From assembly GCA_965230045.1 (NCBI GenBank), contig OZ245940.1:5079138-5143137 (forward strand): a DNA stretch of 64,000 bases, read 5' to 3'. The stretch comes from G963662905 sp965230045. GTDB taxonomy: Bacteria > Bacteroidota > Bacteroidia > Bacteroidales > WRLA01. The notes beneath the pieces are model-generated. The model searched no databases, was not told the DNA's origin, and saw only the letters and a list, made by a program, of their open reading frames with translations. The position numbers and the translations under genes are program-made. Of the stretch, positions 26,300 to 35,900 are shown piece by piece; position 1 is the stretch's first letter, and every line of letters begins with the position of its first letter.

Positions 26300-26728
26300 C
26301 TAATTTACTTCTAAACGACTTGATGTAATAAAAACATTGGACGCCGGCATAATACTGATTTCTTTATTATCCTCCGTATTGACGCAGGATTGATTTTGCG
26401 AAAGGGAAATATGAAAAGAAGCAACTGTTTGAACCGGACTTTCTTCTGTATTAATTAATTTTATGCCTAGAGTTTCTTCTAAATCAAACAATGTATCAAT
26501 ACTGAAGTTATGCGTTCCGCTAAGCCATTTGGTAATTACAGATGGCTGCTTCTTCATTGCTTTTGCCAGATCCGTTTTTCGCCAGTTTTTTGCTTGCATA
26601 CCTTCGGCAATACGTTTGGCAAGCAGCATACGTTTTTCTGTTTTCTTTAATTCTGATGGGCTTATTTCGTCTAATAGCTCATCAAGAATATCACTATTAT
26701 AGGTTTCATTTTGCTTCATGTCAATCAA
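26300..26728 (-). CDS. HigA-like XRE antitoxin with C-terminal chaperone-addiction-type extension
   Basis: A 142-residue protein. Residues about 35-90 are an XRE helix-turn-helix ('LLAKRIAEGMQAKNWRKTDLAKAMKKQPSVITKWLSGTHNFSIDTLFDLEETLGI'). The last 45 residues are a mostly polar extension with a few hydrophobic patches ('VQTVASFHISLSQ', 'SNVFITSS'). In known TAC systems such a tail makes the antitoxin dependent on SecB. The start overlaps the toxin stop by 8 bases if the first Met is used; Met4 (26719) would remove the overlap. It should neutralise the toxin and repress the operon from the palindrome before the toxin gene. Confidence 0.8.
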   Translation of the reverse strand: MIDMKQNETYNSDILDELLDEISPSELKKTEKRMLLAKRIAEGMQAKNWRKTDLAKAMKKQPSVITKWLSGTHNFSIDTLFDLEETLGIKLINTEESPVQTVASFHISLSQNQSCVNTEDNKEISIMPASNVFITSSRLEVN

Positions 26729-27212
26729 AATTAAAATTCATATCTCCTTCAAAATCCATATAATCAGCAGAGAAGCCTAATTCCTTATCACTCATTTTTT
26801 GCTTTATGGCATTTGAGAGTTCCCGTAGGAAATAATTTTCAGCTTTTAGCTTTGGGTTCTCCTGTAAGGCTCTGATTGTTTTGGCTTTTTCTCCGCCACC
26901 ACCAATCACAATTAAGTCTGATCCATATCGGATACAATAGAGCCTTAAATTACTGTTTGGTTTATCATATAAGGCGCAAACGCCATCGCCCGGAGAGCCT
27001 TCCTTTAGCTTAAAAAAATAATCCTGCGCCCCGGTTTTATGACCAATGACCTTTAAACGTCCAATTATGTCCTTTAGTTCATTTTTAAATAAATTTTGGT
27101 TTTCCTCTAAAAATAAATCAAAAGAGGTTTTTTGATGTTCTTCTATAAATATTGAATATATAGAAGCCTTGCTACCACTTAGTTGAATTAATTTCTGAAG
27201 TTTAAACCTCAT
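26721..27212 (-). CDS. RelE/HigB-like toxin of the TAC module
   Basis: First gene of the toxin-antitoxin-chaperone operon. An upstream TTG would add six residues but lies inside the predicted -7 box, so the ATG at 27212 is chosen, giving about 164 residues. The sequence has the RelE/HigB pattern of N-terminal helices, then strands: 'IIGRLKVIGHKTGAQDYFFKLKEG', 'LRLYCIRYGSDLIVIGGGGEKAKTIRALQENPKL'. Such toxins cleave mRNA on the ribosome. The protein is larger than minimal RelE (about 95 residues), as is common in this Bacteroidota branch. Assignment rests on fold pattern and gene order. Confidence 0.75.
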   Translation of the reverse strand: MRFKLQKLIQLSGSKASIYSIFIEEHQKTSFDLFLEENQNLFKNELKDIIGRLKVIGHKTGAQDYFFKLKEGSPGDGVCALYDKPNSNLRLYCIRYGSDLIVIGGGGEKAKTIRALQENPKLKAENYFLRELSNAIKQKMSDKELGFSADYMDFEGDMNFNFD

Positions 27213-27225
27213 TTGGTTTCGATTA

Positions 27226-27245
27226 TGCAAATTTAATAAATTTCA
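27226..27245 (-). promoter_or_regulatory. Candidate operator/promoter of the TAC operon
   Basis: A near-perfect 20-base palindrome (arms TGcAAATTT / AAATTtCA). On the minus strand it contains TAAATTTG at 27235-27228, a perfect -7 box, putting transcription start about 9 bases before the ATG at 27212. Binding by the HigA-like antitoxin is inferred. Confidence 0.55.
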
Positions 27246-27422
27246 CTTATACCTAAAATTTTCTACATTATTAATACCGGTTCTAAGCTCGTTTTCATTT
27301 GCTCTGCTACTTTAGGCAAGTAGTATAGCCGGCTCGCTTTTCCTGGTTGCGGTAATGCAGGAGATAAAATTCTGAATTTTTATAGCACAGGAAGTAGGAG
27401 GGTTAGTTAATTCTGGAATGAT

Positions 27423-29165
27423 CTATTGTTTTTTTATAAGATCATTGTTTTTAAGGAATAATATAAAGGTGTCTATAATGTCTTTCTTTCGGCTTATGAT
27501 ATCACATTCAACAAAATCAGATTTTGCAGACAATATCTTTAGCTCTTCAATAACAGAGCCAGGCTTCTTGACACCCTTTTGGTTTTGATAGCCTTTATAG
27601 AATTTCACTTTATCAATAAACCTATAGTCTGATGCCCTAATATTAATTTTTTGTTCCAATAACACTTTATTTCCTATTGATTCAAGATTTTTGCTGTTAC
27701 CTAAAGAGTTATCATTTTCGCACCGTTTTTTGGCAAATATGTGTTCAATCTGAAAGTTTGTTCTGTTTAGAGGAAGTTCTTGATTTTTATTTGTAAAAGC
27801 CCACCAAGTCAGTAAGGATTTAGTGATAGGTCTTCCGTTTTTAAAATCAAAGTTCTCTATTGCCGTTATTAGCTTAGCTTCATCAAATTTAAAATCTTTA
27901 AAGGTTACAGGTCTATTGTTTATAATATTTACCATTTCCGTATAGACAGGTGTTCGAAGTGCATTAACGCCAGGGTTCGTAAATGAATAAGCCCAAACAA
28001 ATGCAATTGTTTTGGTCAGGAATTCCTCTAACTTACTTTCCTCCAAACTCCCATTATTATCTTTGTTTTGAAGAAAATATACTGAGAGGAAATATGTCCA
28101 CATGCCGTTAGGGGAATAGTCTAGAACAAATAGCTTTTTTAAGATTGTTTTTGGGAATCGATCTTCATTCTGGTTGGAAATATCATTCCAAAAGTCTAAT
28201 AGTACTTCCAAATTAGGTAATGTATCATTTTGTTTGAGAATGGAGTATTTATCTTTTTCATAGTATTTCCGCAAAGCTTCTGTAGTGCTTGACTTGATGC
28301 CTTGTCTGGCTCGAGAAAAATACATATATCTTGTAAAAAGCTCATCCATTGGCGTCCCGTAAATGGGTTTAAAAATATTAGTGCAAATTTCTTCTAGATT
28401 TTTCCACCTTTCGATAAACTCTTCTTTTTTATTTTTGGCCGAATAATTTTTATAAAATTGCGCTTTGAATATATCGGCATCTGAAAGAGGGAGCCCTCGA
28501 TCATTAAGTGTGGAAAAAATTCTTAATGCTGTATCTTGAGATTCCGCTTCTACCGGTAGAAGAATACAGTTTCGTAATATTCTAGCAGGTAGATAGGCGA
28601 AATATGAAGGGTATTCGTTTAAAAATGTATCGATTTTTTCTTGAAAGAATATATAATTTTTTGCATAATTATTTTTATAGCTGCTTGATATTGTTCCTGA
28701 TTTCAGTATATTTTGAAATTCAAGTTTATCATTATCAGTTGCTACTTCTGAATTTATTTTAAGAGCATCCGTGTCTGCATCTCCAAACTCATCTGTTTTC
28801 CATATACATTGAGAAATACTCTTTTGAATACTTTTTGATTTGTCATCTTGCATGTTTCCAAACTTAGAATAAAATGCACGGAGCAATAACATTAGAGTTG
28901 TTAATCGCTGCTGTCCGTCAATAACCTCCTTTTTTTTGGATTGGTTTGCAAATGTTACTATGGAGCCTAAGAAATACTCTTCATTGCTATCAAACTTATC
29001 ACAATTATTATCTGGAAATGCAAAAGAGAAAATATCATCCCAAAGTGTTTGACATTGATCTTCCTCCCAAGCATAAGGTCTTTGGTAATCTGGTATTAGG
29101 AATTCACTGTTTTTGTCTGAAAACAGAGACAGTATTGTTTTTTGATCTACATTGAGTTTTGACAT
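27423..29165 (-). CDS. DUF262/DUF1524 protein (GmrSD-like putative type IV restriction nuclease)
   Basis: A 580-residue protein. The N-terminal DUF262 (GmrS-like) domain shows 'FLIPDYQRPYAWEEDQCQTLWDDI' and the 'DGQQRLTTLMLLL' motif thought to bind nucleotide. The C-terminal DUF1524 (GmrD-like) part has the HNH-type 'FQIEHIFAKKR' followed by 'IGNKVLLEQKINIRASDYRF'. Relatives cut phage DNA carrying modified bases (GmrSD, also SspE and BrxU relatives). The two domains are fused in one intact frame here. It stands alone between the TAC operon and a cluster of defence-gene remains, which supports a defence role. Confidence 0.85.
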   Translation of the reverse strand: MSKLNVDQKTILSLFSDKNSEFLIPDYQRPYAWEEDQCQTLWDDIFSFAFPDNNCDKFDSNEEYFLGSIVTFANQSKKKEVIDGQQRLTTLMLLLRAFYSKFGNMQDDKSKSIQKSISQCIWKTDEFGDADTDALKINSEVATDNDKLEFQNILKSGTISSSYKNNYAKNYIFFQEKIDTFLNEYPSYFAYLPARILRNCILLPVEAESQDTALRIFSTLNDRGLPLSDADIFKAQFYKNYSAKNKKEEFIERWKNLEEICTNIFKPIYGTPMDELFTRYMYFSRARQGIKSSTTEALRKYYEKDKYSILKQNDTLPNLEVLLDFWNDISNQNEDRFPKTILKKLFVLDYSPNGMWTYFLSVYFLQNKDNNGSLEESKLEEFLTKTIAFVWAYSFTNPGVNALRTPVYTEMVNIINNRPVTFKDFKFDEAKLITAIENFDFKNGRPITKSLLTWWAFTNKNQELPLNRTNFQIEHIFAKKRCENDNSLGNSKNLESIGNKVLLEQKINIRASDYRFIDKVKFYKGYQNQKGVKKPGSVIEELKILSAKSDFVECDIISRKKDIIDTFILFLKNNDLIKKQ

Positions 29166-29332
29166 GAGTCTTATTATTAATTGATTATAGCTTTGTCATT
29201 TGCATTTAGCTATTGCTTTAAGTTCTACTTACCCACAAAGTTAGCCATTCCTATCTAACAAACAAAGATATTTTAATTAATTCTGCTGTGCTTTTAATCT
29301 TTTCAAATGTTTAAGGGCATCAAAATAGCTAA

Positions 29333-29529
29333 CCTGAATTATTCTTGAATCTTCGTCATGAGCACATTCGATAAGCTCAGTGACCACATGCAAAACGCAA
29401 TAAGAGAAAGGGAGCGCAGATTTTTGGCGCACAGGAATAGCCGCAGCTATTTTGAGCACCAAAAAGATAGCAATCCTTTCTGTTGAAGCGGTTTGTGTGC
29501 GCAATAGAATATTTTGTGAATTATGCAGG
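29333..29529. mobile_element. MITE-like repeat, copy 1, inserted in an hsdS remnant
   Basis: Ends are CCTGAATTATTC (plus strand from 29333) and CCTGCATAATTC (minus strand from 29529), imperfect inverted copies. The interior matches the repeat at 11446-11607. On the minus strand an open frame runs through the repeat (29277-29663), joining an hsdS start to repeat sequence. Where the two copies differ, most changes would alter the amino acid, so the repeat is not under protein-level selection. Confidence 0.7.
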
Positions 29530-29663
29530 TTATCATCTGTTTTGACACTTTCGTCTATTCGAGTTACCTCCCAATCCTCAGGGATCCAGCCAATTTTGAT
29601 TTTTTTGAAGCCTTTGCGCCGGTTCTGCTTATTGTCTTTTATCGTTTTTTGAGCTGCTTCCAT
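29530..29663 (-). pseudogene. hsdS: hsdS N-terminal remnant
   Basis: About 45 codons read as the start of a type I specificity subunit: 'KGFKKIKIGWIPEDWEVTRIDE' is the usual lead-in to a target-recognition domain. The frame then runs directly into the MITE-like repeat and ends at 29277 after a short tail of uncertain origin ('SYFDALKHLKRLKAQQ'). No other part of an hsdS is nearby. Together with the rhuM scrap at 31.7 kb it suggests that a second type I locus once stood here. Confidence 0.65.
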
Positions 29664-29666
29664 GCT

Positions 29667-30431
29667 TTAATCCAATTTAAAGATTTGTTTGAACTGTGTA
29701 TAAACCTCCTCAGGGGGTAGGGGTGCGCCCATACTTTTCAAAATAGCTTTGTCGGGCAATTGCTCTGCGATCAGGTTGGCGGCCATTTGCAGATCAGTTT
29801 TTAGACCAACAGACGTTTCCACTCTTTCGTTTGGTAAGAGCAAAATGGTAAGCCTGAAAATGTCTGCTTTATGCTTTTTAATGTGTTTGTCGCATTCGGA
29901 ATGGCCGTTTGCCTTGCGTTGGCTGTAATCCAAAAAGGCTTTTGCTTTGAGTGCAATCAAGGCTATGGGACTTGCTATATGTACATCGTGCTGCAGCCTA
30001 CTGTGCTCCATGGTGAAGCGGTAGTAATCTTCGTCCATTAATATGGCCGAAAGGCTGGATAAGTCATCTTCAAGGGGTATGGGCGTTAAATGTGTGCCAA
30101 CATTCAAATCCAGGATGTCCGGATTTTTGGAAAACAGCTCAATCTGATAAGGGAAACTATCTTTTTCGGGCTTGATAAAACGATAGTATTGAGGTTTTCC
30201 ACCGCCCTTTTCTTTTCTTTCATAAGCTCCTTCCTTAATAAAATCCCAAAAAGCTGTTACAAACTCCTTGTTCAGAGCTTCAACTATAAGAATGATATCA
30301 ATATCCTTTGTGGCTCTTGGCCTGAACCCGGCATCTTCCATTTGTATATCCAGCGCTGTACCGCCTATAATGATTTAGCTGCCCGCGTGCTGTTTAAAAT
30401 ATTCTCTAAAAGTATCTATTCCCCTAACCAT
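29667..30431 (-). pseudogene. Nucleotidyltransferase toxin-like gene with in-frame stop (AbiEii-type)
   Basis: The ATG at 30431 overlaps the stop of the partner gene by 8 bases. The protein begins 'MVRGIDTFREYFKQHAGS' and then meets TAA (30377-30375) before 'IIIGGTALDIQMEDAGFRPRATKDIDI'. GG(T/S)A...KDID is the catalytic core of nucleotidyltransferases. The stop is codon 19 of about 255 and lies just before the core; relatives usually have Tyr or similar there, so a single base change explains it. The rest of the frame is intact to 29667. If translation restarted downstream (the longest remaining frame starts at 30341), the GGTA motif would be lost. The toxin is probably inactive unless the stop is read through or is a sequencing error. 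Confidence 0.75.
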
Positions 30432-31434
30432 AAATAAATTTCTTTTCAATTTGCTCCAGAGCATTTTCGATCCGTTCATCCTTATCATCTGCAAAGCAGA
30501 AATACAAAGACAATGGGTCTGTATTGTCATCGAGCCAACTAAATTTGTTGTTTAACAAAGCGGGATTGTATTTCCATATTTCGATAGCAAATTCTCCTTC
30601 AGAAGAGTTTTCCTGTGGCCATTGATTTGTTTTCTTTAGCGTGTGATAATCAGCTTTATCAATTGCTTTAACATGCTGATTATGTCGGTTGATATCCGTG
30701 AAAACGCTTAATGCATCCGTGTTTGTGTTTGTCCATTTGTTATATGGAGGCTTTAGCTCAGTAAAAACCATTTTTAGTACCGGATGAATCCATAGTTGGC
30801 GTTTTTTAATGATATTCCAGCTTTCAATTTTGTTGTGGTTGAAAGTAAGGTGTTTTGGCCTGCCGGGGTGAACAGTGCATATATCAAGCTTCGCCAGATT
30901 ATCAGCAGCACGGCTTATGGCCATGGCATTTGTTTCAAACAGGCCGGCTAATTGATTAAAAGGTACACCTTCGATGAGCTTATCCTCTTTAGTGCTTAAT
31001 AACCAATAGATTGCCATTAACTGAGCAATTGGCGTAAAGTGATTTTCTCCCATTCCTTTCTCAAGCTTTTGCTCTGTAAATGTCATCATCAGCTCCGGTA
31101 TAAATAACTGCTTGAATGGAACGATAAAATTAATCCTTTGCTGTACCATTCTCCTGCGCTTGAAGCCTTCTAAGTAATCGAATACCAGCACAAGCGGCAT
31201 GTTAATTATTTCGCGGATACGATCCATTTGCTTTCGGATTTGGCCTACAGTTGGCTGTTCATCCTGATTTTTTAAGCGGATCAAAACAATTTCAGTATCC
31301 AATAAGCGGGCTGCATTAATTTGGTAAACGGCGGTCAGGTAGAGTGGCAGCTTCTTTTCCAAAAGAATTTTGTCCTCATTAATTTGGATTTTAATTCCTA
31401 TTTCACGCTCAAGATATTCGGTTAATTTATTCAT
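30424..31434 (-). CDS. Winged-helix partner/antitoxin of the nucleotidyltransferase
   Basis: A 336-residue intact protein directly upstream of, and overlapping, the nucleotidyltransferase gene. Residues about 150-215 read as a winged helix ('VPFNQLAGLFETNAMAISRAADNLAKLDICTVHPGRPKHLTFN'). The N-terminal half ('LPLYLTAVYQINAARLLDTEIVLIRLKN') resembles proteins paired with AbiEii-like toxins in Bacteroidota, acting as type IV-style antitoxin and repressor. The exact family name is not certain. Retention of an intact antitoxin beside a broken toxin is the usual order of decay for such pairs. Confidence 0.65.
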   Translation of the reverse strand: MNKLTEYLEREIGIKIQINEDKILLEKKLPLYLTAVYQINAARLLDTEIVLIRLKNQDEQPTVGQIRKQMDRIREIINMPLVLVFDYLEGFKRRRMVQQRINFIVPFKQLFIPELMMTFTEQKLEKGMGENHFTPIAQLMAIYWLLSTKEDKLIEGVPFNQLAGLFETNAMAISRAADNLAKLDICTVHPGRPKHLTFNHNKIESWNIIKKRQLWIHPVLKMVFTELKPPYNKWTNTNTDALSVFTDINRHNQHVKAIDKADYHTLKKTNQWPQENSSEGEFAIEIWKYNPALLNNKFSWLDDNTDPLSLYFCFADDKDERIENALEQIEKKFIYG

Positions 31435-31477
31435 AATAACATTAATTATGCACTCTAATAATTATTGAGTTATTATG

Positions 31478-31485
31478 CAAATATA
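31478..31485 (-). promoter_or_regulatory. Candidate -7 box (TATATTTG) of the antitoxin-nucleotidyltransferase operon
   Basis: A perfect TAnnTTTG on the minus strand, 44 bases before the start codon at 31434. The stretch between contains repeated TTATGCA and TAATAA words that could serve as binding sites for the winged-helix protein. The rest of the gap to 31678 shows no gene. Confidence 0.5.
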
Positions 31486-31678
31486 GTGTTATAATCCTAA
31501 AATACAATCTTTAATATTGGAAGGACCTTTCCAAGGAACGAGAAGAAGTGCTTTTACACAAGCTTAGGCTCCATGTTCAGAAAGACTTCCGAATCATGGG
31601 ATTGTCCATGCACTGAAATCATATCATCCCGAACTTAGGCGGAAACCAATACAACAAAAATTGAGCAATAAGAATTAG

Positions 31679-31988
31679 GTCATACGCTGCCAAACCGATA
31701 AATTAACCGAACATATTGAAGTACGCTCAGAAGATGAAACAATGCGGCTTACTCAGACACAAATGACCACTATTTTTGGGCAGACCAAACAAAATGTGAG
31801 CATGCACAATAACAACTGCTATCGAGAGGGCGGATTGGGAAAAAGAGCAACCGTCACAAAATCCTTGACAGTTCAAACAGAAGGGGAAAGACGGGTTCTA
31901 CGCAAATTGGAGCATTACATTCTTGACGTCATTATTTCGGTGGGTTCGCACGTCAAATCAAAGCAAGGTACTCGATTCAGGATTTGGC
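31679..31988 (+). pseudogene. RhuM-family gene remnant
   Basis: The frame reads 'DKLTEHIEVRSEDETMRLTQTQMTTIFGQTKQNVSMHNNNCY' and 'LDVIISVGSHVKSKQGTRFRIW', matching the N-terminal 100 or so residues of a RhuM protein. The original start is lost: the frame is closed upstream by TAG at 31676. After RFRIW the sequence switches to a mobile-element end and stops at 32017. It is related to, but clearly diverged from, the intact rhuM gene at 1121. Confidence 0.8.
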
Positions 31989-32001
31989 AGCTATTTCGTT
32001 T

Positions 32002-32057
32002 CGTTTTGTGCCACTGATTTCGGAGTATCTATGCCATTTAAAGCAGGTCAATATGCC
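32002..32057. mobile_element. Remnant of iterated insertion-sequence end (second copy)
   Basis: TGTGCC/TATGCC blocks start at 32007, 32030 and 32052, spaced 23 and 22 bases, and 32002-32035 matches 2323-2356 at 31 of 34 positions. It directly follows the break in the rhuM remnant, just as the first copy follows the break in hsdS. Confidence 0.55.
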
Positions 32058-32230
32058 CAGTATTTACTTGTCTGAAGGGCCTATTTCCTTTGGAAGAGCC
32101 AGCATCCGCAGTATTGCCAATTTTTGATGGCTTTGTTTTCGTTTCTTTCGGCCGGCCGGGTGGGTCAGCTTCGTCGGGAATATCCTGCAGCCTTCCTATT
32201 TCAAAAAAATTCATAAAAACTTGCATATTA

Positions 32231-32243
32231 GACCGACCGGTCA
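32231..32243. promoter_or_regulatory. TetR-type operator
   Basis: GACCGACCGGTCA contains the 8-base palindrome GACCGGTC (32235-32242) in AT-rich flanks. It ends 15 bases before the ATG of the TetR gene. The word order GACCGACCGGTC is like many TetR/AcrR operators, so autoregulation is likely. Confidence 0.6.
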
Positions 32244-32258
32244 TATATTTGTGGCCAC

Positions 32259-32852
32259 ATGACAAAGAAAGAACTTAAAAAGCTGGAAATCATTGAGACG
32301 GGCTTCTTTCTGATGAAATCCAAAGGCTATAACGGTACCGGAATCAGTGAAATTATCCACACTGTAGGTATTCCAAAAGGTTCTTTCTATTATTATTTTG
32401 AAAGCAAAGAAGGTTTTGCCATTGAAATTTTGAATTATTATGCAGACCGTTTGCTTCAAAATGTTGCCGATGCCCTCACCGACCAAAGCCAACCTCCCCT
32501 GCAAAGGATATTGAAACTCTATAAGCGCCAGATTGAGGATTATCTCGATAATAGTTCTTTTTCTTATGGAGCTTTCGGAACACGTCTGTGCCAGGAAATT
32601 GGAAACGGGCATACTTTGGTTAAGAGTGCCGCTGAAAAAGTGTATAAAGATCTGATCGGTTTGCACAGTCAATGTTTGCTCGAAGCACGTGCCAAGGGGG
32701 ATATTGGCCACGATATTGACACAGCAAAACTGTCAGAATTTATCATATACAGCTGGGAAGGAGCTTTGATGCGCCTTAACGGGAGCAAAAATGCCGATTC
32801 CCTGCGAACTTTCAACGATATGTTGAAACGTGTTGTTTTAAAACGGGCTTAA
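32259..32852 (+). CDS. TetR/AcrR-family transcriptional regulator
   Basis: A 197-residue regulator. The N-terminal helix-turn-helix is typical ('IIETGFFLMKSKGYNGTGISEIIHTVGIPKGSFYYYFESKEGF'), and the all-helical C-terminal domain ('YGAFGTRLCQEIGNG', 'FIIYSWEGALMRLNGSKN') resembles the AcrR/QacR-like group that senses small hydrophobic or electrophilic compounds. A palindromic operator precedes the gene. No enzyme or pump is directly beside it; the next gene, 116 bases downstream on the same strand, is a C25 protease, so the regulon is uncertain. Confidence 0.9.
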   Translation: MTKKELKKLEIIETGFFLMKSKGYNGTGISEIIHTVGIPKGSFYYYFESKEGFAIEILNYYADRLLQNVADALTDQSQPPLQRILKLYKRQIEDYLDNSSFSYGAFGTRLCQEIGNGHTLVKSAAEKVYKDLIGLHSQCLLEARAKGDIGHDIDTAKLSEFIIYSWEGALMRLNGSKNADSLRTFNDMLKRVVLKRA

Positions 32853-32968
32853 GCAATACATGGTTTTAAATGCCTATTTGTTCTCAAAAACAGACGACGA
32901 CAGGGAGAAACAGATAAAGGTTAGGGTAAAATCAGATGAAACGAAATTAAAATTATAGATTACAGCCC

Positions 32969-35900
32969 ATGAAAAAGATTAGCCTGAGTGCTTTCATGAT
33001 GTTGATCCTCAGCAGTATTTTAACTGCCGGAAACATCAAAACGACCTATGAATTCAAAAACTACCGCCTGGAAGATAAAGGGGAATTTATCAGCCTGAAC
33101 TTAGATGGCTGCCTCAATACGGCCCTTCCCGGACAACCTGCCCTGCCCTACAAATCGGTTGCGCTGCTGCTTGACGACAATCAGCAGGCGGCTGAAATGG
33201 AAATTGTACTGCGCAAGCCTTTGACGATTCATATCGATAAGGACATTTTCCCGATGCAGTATTCCCGCCCGCTTTCCGAAGGCCCTTCCGGTGAATTTAT
33301 TATGGACGAAGCTGTATATCAGACACGTTCGGCTTTTCCCGCCAATAAAAAAGGCCATCTGAAAAATGCGTCCATGAACGGCTACGAATTTGCGCTTTCC
33401 AGCTTTACTCCAATCGAGTATTTCCCTGCTGAGGGTAAAATCGTCCTTTATCAGGAAGTGGATGTAATCCTGAACACTTCGGCAATGCGCCATGAAGGGC
33501 TCCGGGCTTCCGCAACAGAAAAAGTACGCAATCGGGTGGCACGTTTTGCCGACAACCCGGAAATGATAAGCTCATACAGCCCCAAGGCCATGCGCTCCGA
33601 AGCTTACGACATCCTGATCGTTACCAAACAGCAATACCTTGCCGGTTTTGAAGACCTGGTGCAGATGTACCGAAACAGGGGCATGAAGGCCATGGCTGTA
33701 AGCCTCGACTCCATCAACACCACCATGAACGGCAATGATGTGCAGGCACGCATACGTAATTTCATTATTCAGGAATATCAAACCAAAGACATACAGCATG
33801 TTTTGCTGGGCGGCGATATCGAAGTGGTTCCCTATCGTGGATTCTATTGTGAGGTGCAGTCCTCATCACTTTATACTGACGATGATATCCCTGCCGACCT
33901 GTATTATTCAGCTTTGGACGGAACATGGAACGATGATGGCGACAACAAATGGGGCGAACCCGGTGAAGATGATCTTTTGCCCGATATTTCCGTTGCCCGT
34001 ATGACTTTCAGCAATGCTAATGAACTGGCTGTTTTTATCCATAAAAGCACACAATATCAAAACAATCCCGTTTTAGGCGAACTGCGCAATCCTTTACTGG
34101 CCGGCGAAGACTTGTACGATAATCCACAAACCTGGGGCGCACAATATCTTGAACTGCTCGTTGGCTGGCACGATGATAATGGTTATACAACCGATGGCAT
34201 CCCGACCAATCACAATATTGAAGAAATGTTTGACCGCGACCTTGGCAACTGGAGCAAAAACGATCTCATCAATAAAATCAATTCCGGGAAACAGTTTGTG
34301 CACCACAGTGGACACGCAAACTCCTCTTCTGTGATGCGGCTTTATACATCCGATATCACCAATTCCAATTTCTCCGGAGCTAATGGTGTGGCCCATAACT
34401 ATACATTAGTATATACCCACGGCTGTATTTGCGGTGCTTTTGATGATAACGATTGTATCGCAGAACGCATCGTAGGTATTGATAATTTTGCGGTTGCCGG
34501 CGCATTCAACTCACGCTACGGCTGGTTCAACGAAGGCCAGACTGAAGGGCCTTCGGCACATATGCACCGCGAATTTGTGGATGCACTTTATACTGATAAG
34601 GAAAACCATATCGGGGCAGCCCACATGATTTCAAAAATTGAGACATCGCCTTGGGTAACCGCTCCCGGTCAGCACGAAGACGGTGCTTTGCGCTGGTGTT
34701 TCTACGATTGCAATATCCTTGGCGATCCTGCACTTGCTGTTTGGACCGACGAACCACTCAACAATATTTCCGCAACTTTCCAGGAAGAAATCCCGGTAGG
34801 TTGGGAAACGCTCAATGTTACAGTAACAAAAGGCAGTCAGCCGCTGGTAAATTACCGCTGCGCCATCCTCAAAGACGGACAATTGCATGGTTATGCCATG
34901 ACCAATGAAGATGGTGTTGCCGAAATCGTCATCGAGCCCCTTATTACCGAAATCGGACAAGCTCAGGTTGTTGTAAGTGGCTACAATGCCCTGCCCCAGG
35001 AATATCCTCTGGGAATAGTGGCTTCGGGCACTCCTGTGGTCAATTTCTCCTCTTATACAGTACATGATGAAGCCGGAAATAACGATGGCCAGCCCGATTT
35101 TGGCGAAAGCATCACCCTCGATATGGAACTGAGCAACATTGGCTATGCCATGGCCGAAAACGTGCATGCGACTTTAAGCTCAACCAATGAATATATAAAC
35201 ATTACCGACGGCGAAGCCGACTTTGGCAATATTGAAGCACTGGAGAATGGTTTTTGTGCCAATGCCTATGCACTTGATATTTGCGACAGCATTCCCGATC
35301 AGCATTGGGTGATGTTGAAACTCGATATCGTTTCCAATGATTTCAACTGGACAAAAAGCTTTATGATCATGCCCAATGCGCCGCGCATGCAGATAGGCGG
35401 GATTACTATCGACGACAGCCAGGGAAACAACGACCACAGGCTCGATCCGGGCGAAAATGCACAAATCCTTATCCGCTCCTACAATAAAGGCCATGCCGAT
35501 GCATTCCCAACACGTTTTGCTTTAAACTGCGATAATGAAATGATCAGCATACAAAATGCTGTTCAGGACCTCGATCTGGAAGGAGGAAAATTCCGCGAAC
35601 TGGTGTTTGATGTTCAGGTTGATGAAAATATCCCGCTTTATTCGCTGGCAAACTTCACCTACAGCATGACTCACGGCTATTATAGCGATGAGATGGACTT
35701 TGTGCAGTCTATTGGCTATATTGACGAAGATTTTGAAACGGGCGATTACAGCAAATTCGACTGGACATTTGAATCTGCCACAGCTTGGGAAATCTGTGAA
35801 ACAGAACCTTATGAAGGGAATTATTGCTCAATGTCGGGCGAAATAGGCGCCGGCGGTTCCTCCAAAATGAGCCTCAGCCTGCGTGTCGAAAATGCCGACA

